From Leucaena leucocephala (Eukaryota > Streptophyta > Magnoliopsida > Fabales > Fabaceae), in NCBI GenBank assembly GCA_037074615.1, contig CM073560.1, forward strand, positions 3,789,501 to 3,853,500: DNA of 64,000 nt, read 5' to 3'. Shown one piece after another: positions 1-10,200 of this stretch. The first letter of the stretch is position 1, and each line of letters opens with the position of its first letter. The notes below the pieces were generated by a model, which made no database searches, was not told where the DNA came from, and saw only the letters and a list, made by a program, of their open reading frames with translations. The translations under genes were made by a program, and so were the position numbers.

Positions 1-532
1 GATCCTCTGAGAAAACAAAAGCTTGACCGTATCCTTGTACTGTCCCAGGGTTCATTGGGTATTTCTGTTTCTCTTCCAAAGGTAGCATGAAAAAGTCCTT
101 GCTTATCTCTTCTATACTCTCCACCAGTTTCTGATCAACCCCATGATTTTTTACCTAAAGAAACCATCAAAGTTTCAAACTTCAAGCTCCAAAAGAAGAA
201 AATAGAAAGTGGGGTCATAAAAAAATAAAGAAAAAGAAAAAGAAAGCAGATTTGTTGTTCTGTACCTGAAAAAATCCCCATTCTTCACAAGCAGAAGCAA
301 GCTTCAGAATTTCAACTTGGAATTCCTCTGTGTTTCCTTTGAGAAACTTGGAGAAATCTATGATGGGCATGTCACTATGTGCAGTTGTTGTTGTTTTTTT
401 AGCAGAAAGTTCAGGTCTTTCAGTGACATCTCTCACATATCTTTCAGGAATGCTTCTTGGCTTTGTCTTTGTGAGCTCTTGGACGTCATCAATGTGTTCA
501 ACGTTGAGAGGAGAAATCAGAATTGGAGCCAT
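1..532 (-). CDS. 2-oxoglutarate/Fe(II)-dependent dioxygenase, SRG1-like, 5' part (runs off window)
   Basis: Two exons are visible on the minus strand: exon 1 at 532-266 and exon 2 from 154 to beyond position 1. The join is clean (FFQ, then donor GTACAG; acceptor AG, then VKNHGV) and stays in frame. The N-terminus carries the DIOX_N pattern: a PIIDFSKF motif at about residues 56-63, then CEEWGFFQVKNHGVD, then FFMLPLEEKQKY and GYGQAF. This is typical of the SRG1/codeine O-demethylase-like branch of plant 2-oxoglutarate oxygenases, soluble enzymes of specialised metabolism. The HxD...H iron site and RxS motif lie in later exons outside the window, so catalytic competence and substrate cannot be judged. 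The ATG at 530-532 is the family-typical start. A decayed copy lies immediately upstream. The family call is secure; the substrate is unknown. Confidence 0.88.
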
Positions 533-638
533 ATATGGACACTAAACAGAGAATATCTGAAAGATTGAAGAGAATTTTTTTAAATATATGAACCGATTGA
601 TTGCTCTATATGATCTCTCCACTCGCATAACCAGTTGG

Positions 639-646
639 TATTTATA
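639..646 (-). promoter_or_regulatory. TATA box of the dioxygenase gene
   Basis: On the minus strand this reads TATAAATA within CTATAAATACC, about 107 bases upstream of the ATG at 532. That is a normal TATA-to-ATG distance for a plant gene with a short 5'UTR. Confidence 0.5.
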
Positions 647-1329
647 GTGGAAATGAGGCCATTCTAGTGACGTTAAAGTTACTTTAAATAAAGCTTGAAA
701 AATATGCTATTTTCACATAACTGTGTTGTGGGTTCATGTGGCTCTGTTTTTTATATTTGAATTGGTTGTGTATATTTTGTATGCCTATATAACAAACTTA
801 AGGCACTCAAGACTAGGACTAACTGTTCCTGCCTAGATTTTGTTTGTCTATAATAAACCTAATCATGTGTGACTATATTGGGTTAATGTCTAGTTTTTCT
901 TTAGAAATTTTTTTATAAAAGTTGTGAATATCTAAATTGTTTTTTAGAAAGTATCATCCTAAAATAATTTAAAAAGGAGCAATGTCGCCTCTGACGATCT
1001 TATTTTGTTAATGACTAAAGCGTTTTTGTCATTTTTTTAATATTTTGGGGATAATATTGATCAATTTTTTTTTTTTGGATATCCAAAGCTCCCACACAAA
1101 AATGAGACAAAATTAGAAATTTTAATCAATTATTACAATATGAAATATAGAATGTATAACTAAAGGTATTACTTATAAGTTTTGAACAGTGAGTTTTTTT
1201 TTTTTGCCAGATTTCATTAAAAAAAGTCGTGTTGAGTTCAATGCAATTATATATCAAATTCTAGAAACTATAAAATGAACAGTTCACAGGGGACCCCAGA
1301 TGGATTCAATTATACATGTTCAACCAATC

Positions 1330-2235
1330 TAGTTTCTGGTCCTCTGAGAAAACAAAAGCTTGCCCATATCCATGTACTAACCTGGAATCATTGGATATTT
1401 CTGCTTCTCTTCCAAAGGTAGCATGAAAAATTCCTTGCCCATATCTTCCATCCTCTCCACAAGTTCAACCCCATGATTTTTTACCTAACAAGACCCTCAA
1501 AGTTTCAATCTTTCAGTACACCCATAAAGCAAAGTTCCAATCTTTCAGCTTCAAAAATAAAAACAAGAACCAATGAGCATATGTATGTAGTTCAGTTAAT
1601 AGGAGATTAATCGTGCAGATTAGTGGTCTAATGAATACCTAATCCCAATAGTTAACTGTTAAGGTGGGTAAACTAACCTATCTAAATACCCATTAAGCAT
1701 CACATACATATTTAATTAATATTTCATATGCTACCAAGTCTCATTCGTAATCTCGTTCAAGTCATGAGACTGAGCATGTTTGGGAAATGGAACTTTCGGG
1801 ATATGTAATTGCTTCCCAAACATGCTATACGAAGTTAGGATTAAATACTCGTTGGAAGACTTTTGTTGTTCTTGTGGTTCTATACTACGCAACTTAGATT
1901 AGTCCGAATACAATGTGACTTCCATATACACACACATACATAAGAAAATAAAAACAAGGAAACAGTTTTATGATGTACCTGAAAAAAATCCCCTTTCTTC
2001 ACAAGCTGCAGCAAGCTTGAGAATTTCTTACTGGCATTCCTCTGTGGTTGTTCCTTTGAGAAACTTTGAGAAATCAATGATGGGCAAGTCACTTGTTGTA
2101 CCAGAAATAATAAGTTGTGGTCTTTCAGTGACATCTCTAACAAATCTTTGAGGAATATTTGTGGGCTTAGTTTCTCAGTTTTGAACATCTTCAATGTGTC
2201 CAAACGTTGATACGAGAAACAAGCACTGGAGCCAT
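1330..2235 (-). pseudogene. Decayed tandem copy of the 2-oxoglutarate dioxygenase gene
   Basis: Both exons of the neighbouring dioxygenase are recognisable: exon-1 sequence at about 1980-2235 and exon-2 sequence at about 1330-1493. Exon 2 retains VKNHGVE, EFFMLPLEEKQKYPM and the final QAF-type sequence. Compared with the intact copy it has lost six bases after VKNHGV, and one base after the PMIPG segment, which creates a stop and shifts the frame. In exon 1 the segment equivalent to EILKLASACEEWGFF is split between frames and no full-length frame survives. The intron is longer than in the intact copy and contains a 14-bp inverted repeat. The copy arose by local tandem duplication; exons beyond exon 2 are not seen in this copy. 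Confidence 0.85.
1773..1826. repeat. 14-bp perfect inverted repeat (hairpin) in the pseudogene intron
   Basis: AGCATGTTTGGGAA at 1773-1786 is the exact reverse complement of TTCCCAAACATGCT at 1813-1826, leaving a 26-base loop. The flanking DNA is also weakly complementary. It is probably the termini of a small MITE; no clear target duplication was seen. Confidence 0.6.
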
Positions 2236-2812
2236 GCAGAGAATATCTGAAGCCCCAGAACTTTGAATATATTGTTGTACGTGTGCGCGCGCGCGTATAT
2301 CTCAGACTCTGAAACCAAGCTATTGAACTAATAATTTCTGAAAAGTTTTAGTTATATCTTTTTTACTCTAATAAAATATCGCTATTCAAAAGCTTATTGG
2401 AGACAAATTTATCCGTGCAACACACGGGGAGCAAAATGTCTAGTTTAATTACATATTTTTTTGTACACAATGCAACAGTGTTCAATTCCGATCTTTTAAT
2501 TTAGTTGAGCTAATAAGAGTGTTAGTAGTCATCTGTATAAATTAAACATTTTTCCATATCATATGTGTGTTGACAAATTTTTTATTTAAAAAAGTAAATT
2601 ATATATCTAAAGACTTGTTTTTTACAAAACATAAAGACTTTCAAATCATATATATGTATAGATGTACAATTACAAATATACTCGCAATGTGACATTACAA
2701 GAACATATTTGTGGATCTAAACTGCAATGAATCCAGTTCCCCAACCTAACATATTTTTTTTTCATTTAAATCCTTCAGAAATGAAATGAACGGGAAGGAA
2801 AATAAAATTCAC

Positions 2813-3396
2813 TTACCCTACTTTTTTTTTCCTATATGCACAAGTATCCTCTAATGAATACACCTCCCCTCCGTCCGCATCCCCATGACGACCCCTATTC
2901 TCATAAATATTAACTATCTTGTAATCATTAGCAACCATATTGAAACCACATCCTATAGGGCTATCAAACGTAAGTTTAGTAGTCGTGGGCACCTCTCTAA
3001 CCTCTCCAATTGCTGGGTTCCACAATAAAAGCGCACGAGGAGAATTAATGCAGAGCAAGCCGTTGCTGGAACAGATGACTCTAAGTTGCACTAGCTTCAA
3101 AGTCTTAGCCTTCGCGATCAAAGGTGCGGTATGAACATAACGAAGTCGAATGTCGCAATCGAATGAACATAAGAGCAACTTCTTTTTTTGTTGCCGTGAA
3201 AGGGGAGGAAAAGAGAAGGTCGATGATGACTGGAGTGGTGGAGGTGATCCGCAATAAACAATAGATTCTTCAAGAGATCTTTTAGACTTTTGTAGACACA
3301 TTGAGATAGGATTAGGGATTTTACGGGAAGTCTCTTGAGAATGTTGACGATGATCTCATGGGGAGGAAACACATTGTTGCCTTCTATTACCGTTGT
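2813..3396 (-). pseudogene. F-box protein pseudogene (F-box plus F-box-associated region)
   Basis: The first frame (about 3396-3190) encodes PHEIIVNILKRLPVKSL, the start of an F-box domain that would bind SKP1 in an SCF ubiquitin ligase. From about 3190 the homology continues in another frame with FDCDIRLRYVH, GLLCINSPRALLLWNPAIGEVREVP and the F-box-associated pattern GCGFN...DYKIVNI...EVYSLED. The frame switch lies at or near a run of seven T at about 3180-3190. The F-box frame has no ATG before an upstream stop; its first possible start is a GTG. The product would also end near 190 residues, against about 350-400 for the family. Missing start, frameshift and truncation together support a pseudogene. 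Confidence 0.75.
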
Positions 3397-3437
3397 CGCT
3401 TCACAATGTTATGACTAGAAGTATATCCTCTCAAAAG

Positions 3438-3982
3438 TAGGGGTGTTCACGGGACGGGTCGGGACCGGGATAACCCCGTCCCGTGTCCCGTCCCGATACA
3501 GTACACGGGACGCAAAATGCGTCCCGTGTCCCGTCCCGTCCCGAATTTGTCCCGATCCCGATGGGACCGGGACGGATTCGGGACGGGACGGGACGGACCC
3601 GAAATTATTTTTTTTAAAAAAATATATTATAATAAAATCATCTCAATAAATTATTCTATATAAAATGCCCCAGCAACTTACTCGAAATACCAACATTTCT
3701 CCTTGATATAATATAATAACTTACCCATATAAGGGGAAAAAAAGTAATAGTAAAAAAGAATAGAAATATCAATATAAAAATATCTATATAAGAGTAGGAA
3801 AGATAGGATAATGTAAATTTAAAAAAAAAAAAAAAAATCGGGACGGGACGGGATTCCCGAGGGACGGGCCGAAACCCGTCCCGTCCCGAATACCAATCTT
3901 GTCCCGTCCCGGGACGGACCCGTCCCGAAATCCCCGGGACCGGGTCGGGACACCCGAGACGGGACAAGGTTGAACACCCCTA
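3438..3982. mobile_element. Non-autonomous hAT element (545 bp) with intact 8-bp target duplication
   Basis: The ends are TAGGGGTGTTCA and its exact complement TGAACACCCCTA, a 12-bp perfect terminal inverted repeat. It is flanked on both sides by CTCAAAAG (3430-3437 and 3983-3990), the 8-bp duplication expected of hAT transposases. The terminal 150 bp are GC-rich arrays of GGGACGGG/CCCGTCCC; the middle is AT-rich. There is no transposase. The small open frames inside come from the CCCGTC repeats and are not genes. The terminal sequence matches that of the larger hAT elements at 20-24 kb and 28-29 kb, so this element probably used the same class of transposase. Confidence 0.9.
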
Positions 3983-3990
3983 CTCAAAAG

Positions 3991-6660
3991 CATCTTTTCT
4001 CCTCATCCCTCGGGAGCACTCTTTTTCTTATTTTTACCTTACTTTCTTCTCTATTTGTTTCTTTCTGTTACCCAAATTATAAAAAACTATATTTTTTTTT
4101 TTAAAAACACGGTAAAGTGAAAAAAGTGTTGTTTAAAAAACACTGTAAAAAAGTGTTTTTAAATTTTTTTTAAAAAGTGTATTTTTTAAAAAAACTTTTT
4201 TAAAGTGTTTTTAGAAGACCCTTTTTTTAAAAAAAGTTTTTTTAAAAAAATTGTTTTTAAAAAAATATTTTTTTAATAATTTGGACAAGAGAGGGAAGCA
4301 AATAGAGAAGAAAGTAAGAGAAAGGCAAAGAGAAAGGTGCTTCTAAAGGATGAGGAAGAAGGATATTTATGAGAGAATCTGAATCCGTTATAACTCTAGA
4401 GATGACTCTGTATAGTTAGAGTTTGTTGGCTTAAGCTTATGAGAGTTATTAATGGTAATTAGGAAAATATTTTTTACCAGCAGCAATATTAATAAATTGT
4501 TAAATATTAGAAGAATTAAATGATCATATCTTAAATATTCTGTATTCCTTGAAAAGTTAAATACATGATCCCACCATTATAAATATACATATACATTTCT
4601 CCCCTCTATTTTGAAAATATAATTCAAATCATGAACACTGTTAAAAGAATATTATAAAAATATTCTAAAAGTATATTTTTTAATTGAAAACTATGTTAAA
4701 ATAAATTTATTTACGAATTTACCCCTCATCATACTAAATGTCTAATTTTTCTTTGGATAATTTATTTAATATTTACTAGTCATCTGTTTAATATTTTACT
4801 AAATTTAGAAAAAAAAAATCACATAATTTTGATTTAAAAATATTAACAACTTAATCAAATATTTGAGTAATTTTTAAAGAAAAGTATGTTTAAATAAATA
4901 TATTTAAAATTTTTAAATTATAAAATTGGCATATTATCATAAATGTTCTCAAAATTATATAATTTTATAATTTAACTAAAAATGTGCATGCTTACAGAAC
5001 GTTTATGGCCAATGTATGTATTTTATAAATATATTATAAATAAATTTAAATAAATAAGGGGTTAATGTTCTATTTCGTCCGAGAAATTTAAGTGTTGGAG
5101 TTATGTTACCCTTAAAAATTTTTGGGTTTAATATCGCTCTAAAAGTTTTTAAATCGTAATAATTTTTACCCCAACTATTATCTAAGTTAAGTTTGACTAT
5201 TGTTTAACTAAATATGCTGAGCTGACAGTCCACGTATCATACACATCATTTTTATTTTAGGTTAGGGTATAAATTGGCCCTACAAGTTTTTATTAAGAAG
5301 CAGTGAATATCTGAAAATTTTTAAATCACAGCAATTTCATCATATCTATTATCTAAGTTAAGTTTGACTATTAGGTAACTAAATTTGATGAAAATTAATC
5401 AATTCAATAATATAAAAAATTGAAGATGTATATTAAAAATTGTTTTGGCAAAGATATGTAATTAAATGATTAATTGTTAAGTATTTATGTTAAAGAGGGA
5501 TATTTTGGTCAAAATAAAATATTAACATTGTGATTTAACGGTAAACTAATAGTTAGGTGGGTGAAAGTAAAATATCAAAACTAGAAGGGAGGTTTGTATA
5601 ACATATATTTTGATTTTAAAAAAAGTCCATATAGGATTTCAAAATAAAAGGAAGATCTCTATAATTTAGATTAAATAGGTTAATATATCAATTAATTAAT
5701 TATCAATCAATCAACTATACTATTAAAATCTTATAATACCCAATTTAATTAAAAATAAGTCTGAGTCTATCCGACTTAAAATTTTAAATTCTTTTGTCAA
5801 CAAGCTACAAAAATCAATAATATTTCTTTAATATTTGAAAGATTTTGAACCCCATAATAATAAAAATTAGAAATTTTATTAATTGATTCTAACTTCTAAC
5901 CATAACTATAGTTCATAATAATTATAAATTACTTTGATTTTTGGACAATTTTGTGCCTCATGATTGTAATTAAACTGTAGTCATATTTTAAAGAACTATG
6001 AAAGATATATCTAATTAATTTAATTATATTAAAGAATTTAATTAAATTAGTTAATATAGCATATTTTTTTAAAATATCTAAATTATTTTTCTTAATTTTC
6101 TTTCACTCTCTTACTTTATTATTGTTAAGAGAAATATTAATAGGGATAATATAAAAAATAATAGATAAAAATAAAAAAGATATATAATATTTAGGATCAA
6201 TATCAATTCTACAATTATATTATATATTAAAAATGAAAAGAATATAATATATAATAAAATTTATGTCAAATTTTTTATAACTATCAAATTCTCCAATTAC
6301 ATGTGTCTTATTTTTTTTCTGTATCATCAATTGACTCTATGCTCACATAAAAATAGGACACAGCCATGTGTATTTAAAAAACTTGAGACAATGACTATAA
6401 ATAACTCGATCTAAATGTTGTCTTATAATATAATTATATTTTAATTTTTTAAAATTATTTTATATTTTATATTAAAAAATTAAAATTTAGATATATTTTT
6501 TTAATATTTAATTATTAAATAATCACTTTAAATTTAACAAATAAGATTTTCTGAGGTTAACGGTATTTAAAAATTAAAAATATACCTTTTAAATTTAAAA
6601 AAATAAAATAAAACTTGTGATAAATATAAAGTAAATATATATTTTAGCGTATAATATAAT
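3991..6660. other. AT-rich intergenic DNA, no gene seen
   Basis: 4080-4290 is dominated by A/T homopolymers and GTGTTTTT/AAAAACAC motifs that can fold back on themselves. 5060-5580 contains two diverged copies of a segment that includes CTATTATCTAAGTTAAGT, probably an old MITE-like repeat. The remainder is simple AT-rich DNA with stops in all frames. Confidence 0.6.
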
Positions 6661-7253
6661 AAAAACGTTCTTGTATATGCTGATTATCGCCCGCTTTATT
6701 ACCGGCCATGTTTCTATTTTCTGCATCGGTATATATCAGGAATCAGGATGGGGAAATTAGCAGCTTTCCTTACGAGTCTCGATTTCCCTCTATATTTTAT
6801 TTTTATATCACGCTATTATTTTATTCGTTCCGTCAATCCACAATATCGTTGTTCATCTCATTTTTCAATGGTTCCATAGGGTTTGGATTATGTTTTACTG
6901 AAGGTTTCACCGCTTGATTTTGGCAGATATTCTGTGGATTTGGTAGGTTTTTCATCAGGTTTAGGGTTTTGTGTAGTACTTGACATGTGGGTTGCGTACG
7001 AAATGACAGTTATCTGGTGGTTGATATGTTTGGTTTGCAGAGAACAACGACCACAATTTGTTTTAGAAAATAAGGCTTAAATTTTTTAGCTTTTTTTGAA
7101 ATACGTTTTGATGATTTGATTCTGATTCGTTCTTTTTTTTATAGTACGGAGGCATTCACATTGAAGAAGCTGACATGGTAGGATGAAGTTTGCTTCTTGG
7201 AGGTTATAGTCAGAGTAACGTTTCTAACTGAGTACGCCCATAACAGTTCCAGT
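6660..7253 (+). promoter_or_regulatory. Probable promoter/5'UTR region of SNF4
   Basis: This less AT-rich stretch leads into the SNF4 ATG. A pyrimidine-rich tract ending in AG just before 7145, together with GT dinucleotides near 6947, suggests a 5'UTR intron. The short open frames at 6708-7080 lack family features. The exact transcription start and intron limits cannot be fixed without transcripts. Confidence 0.4.
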
Positions 7254-10200
7254 ATGGATCCTTCAAGAAACGCAGGTAGTGTTGCGGGGACGTTGCCAAT
7301 TCCCATGCGGTTCGTGTGGCCATATGGGGGAAGAGAAGTGTATCTATGTGGTTCATTTACACGGTGCGTCTATAGTTAATTACTACTAAATTTATTTTCC
7401 TCCCATTTTCTTATTATTCTTTATACAGTTAAAATGCTGTAGTTTAGCCTAATTTAAGAGTTTTCTTCGGATTCATGTTAGTTTGCTTATCTCTTTTTGT
7501 TTTTATTCAATTTTGTTCCAAAGGTGGTCCGAGTTTCTACGTATGTCGCCAGTTGAGGGTTGCCCAACCGTATTTCAAGTCATTCATAGCTTGACCCCTG
7601 GTTATCATCAGGTCAGTCATCATACTGGAAGTAAATATTCATCAGTATAAGGTTCCATATGAAGTTAGGGAAAAGTCTCCCCTTAAATTCGAAGTATTTG
7701 TGACTTAAGCGGTTTTATTGTTGGATTTAAGAATTGTTACTGCAAATCATATGATGTTATGCTGTCATCTCCCCTGTTCATCCCCTTTATTTCCTGTTCA
7801 TCTGTTGTTGATGGAAAGGCGAGCTGGTTCTTTGCTTGGCGCGCCTCTGTGGCACCTATACTGTGAGTCCGAATGGCGCCATTAAGTTTTGTTCCATCCT
7901 TTCTTTTGTTCAAGAGTTGATCCTTGCCAGTCCATTTGTTACTTTAAAATTAAGTTTCAGCACAAGGTGTAATGAGTTTGTGATTTTTCCACACCTCAAG
8001 CTCTAAAGGGCATTTATTTGAAAGGAGTGTGGTAGAGATTATGACAAAACTAGAACTATTTATGGTTCACATAACAGCTTAAGCTTTTGAGTTGAATTAG
8101 TTCTTGACATCTCACTCTAGAGTCAAGATTTCAAAAATAACTGAAAAATATTGATTGTGTTATTTTTTGAGGTTTACAATGCAAGATCGGTTTGTTAATC
8201 TGAAGCTTAATAAACGTTTCTTTTTAACTTTTTCCATGATTGCTGTCTAAGCAGTGATATTGCTACTCAATTTTTGAGTTTGGAAGTATCAGAATATAAA
8301 CATTCCTAGTGAAATTAAAAAAAAAAATTGCTATTATGAGAAAATGTTTGACTCTTTATTTTTGGTAGTTAATACATTTAATTATTTGAATGCAGTACAA
8401 GTTTTTTGTTGATAGAGAATGGCGACATGACGAGCATCAACCTTATGTATCTGGAGAATACGGGGTGGTTAACGCTGCATTTTTGGCTACTAATCCTAAT
8501 GAAATGCCTATTTCAACTCCACAAGTAGCTTCTGGTTCTAGCATGGATGTGGATAATGAGGCTATTCGGCGCATGGTAAGAGTTGGTCATTCCTAGAGTC
8601 CTGATTTTTGTAATTAACAAGACTGCCGAGCGCAGTGTATGGTATGTACTGGTTTTGCTTATAAAAACAAGTTTTTTAATGCTATGGTATATCTGGATCC
8701 TGGAGTTTATTTTGATACCCATTTACTGTTGATAAAGTTGGTAAATTAGATTTCTATAGGTCTATTAAGTTTTCCATTTAGATTTGCATTTAAACATGCA
8801 GTCTCTCTCGATTTGTCTTAACCCTTGCAACGTGTATACATGATAGAATTTGTGCAATGTTTTTCTTTTCTTCTTTTTTTTTTTCTTTGATGTGTTATGT
8901 TGCATTTAGTCATAAGAGATTCAACAGAGTTTTATATATTGGTTGTTGAGGCCTAACACAACCCTCCTCTTTTATCTGGGTTTGGATCGGCTATAAAACA
9001 TAGGGAGAGTTATTGAGCATAAAGTTGGGGCATCAAAGATGAAGATGTTAAGATGAATATATGATCATACAAGTAAAGATAATATTCAAAATGAACTTGT
9101 AGGAGAAAGAGTTAGCGTGGCATCTATTGAAAAAATGGTAGAAAATCGTTTAAAGTGGTTCGGACATGTATAAAGAAGATTGTTGGGGCACCAATAAGGA
9201 GGATAGAACATATATTTTTTAGTTGTGTGAAGAGTGGTAGAGGAAGACTAAAAAGAACACTCAATGAAGTTATTGAATATGACATTTTGGTTAAAAATAT
9301 ATATAAAGATTTGGTCATTGATAGATCACAATAGCATCGTACAGTCCATGTCATGTAGGTGAAAACATGCATTTTTAGAACTCCATTTTCTGCTCGTGAG
9401 TTATGTCTATACCTGTTCATTTATATCTGAATATCATTTTTTAAGTTATTCAATAGGATTTGTTGCTGACCTATACGGCAGGTTCAGTTAACAGATTGTA
9501 CGTTGACTGGGGTATTTCCTAGAATCTCAGACAATTATGCACAGACCTCCCGCCAGCGTATTTCTGCTTTCTTGTCGATTCATACAGCTTATGAATTACT
9601 TCCTGAGTCAGGCAAGGTTTGGATGTTTAATTATATTGAGCTTTGCATTTTCTTTATTGTCAAACTACATGCCTCAAATTAGTTAATGACTATTTTAATG
9701 GCATCTGATCTCAGGTTATTGCGGTGGATGTTGATCTGCCAGTGAAACATGCGTTTCATATATTGCACGAGCAGGTATTTCTATGTTTCCTGCAATTGGA
9801 ATTTACTTGGAGGGATTTCATATTTAGGTCACTTTTGCTACAACTTTGATGGATTATTCTCATGCCAATTAGCATCTCTTTAGTGTAAAAGAATTGATAA
9901 AAAATGTAATTTTGAACCTTCTGGAATTAAACTTCTCTTTCTTGAAGCTTGTGGCTGTGGTAATGATTAAGTCTCTCCTTATTGCTCCATATGCCTCGTG
10001 TTGTAATATCTAGTATCCCTGTGTTTTTCTTTCTGTTTCTGATTAGAAGTTTATTTATGCGCCTGTTTTGAATCGGGCCATTTGCAGGGAATACCTATCG
10101 CTCCTCTTTGGGACTTCTGCAAGGGGCACTTTGTTGGCGTTCTTAGTCCTTTGGATTTTATTTTAATTTTAAGAGAGGTATGTGAATTTTAAGATCATTA

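Noticed and set aside
3443..3967. Open frames on both strands in the 3.4-4.0 kb region
   Set aside because: They are products of CCCGTC/GGGACG repeats inside a non-autonomous hAT element.
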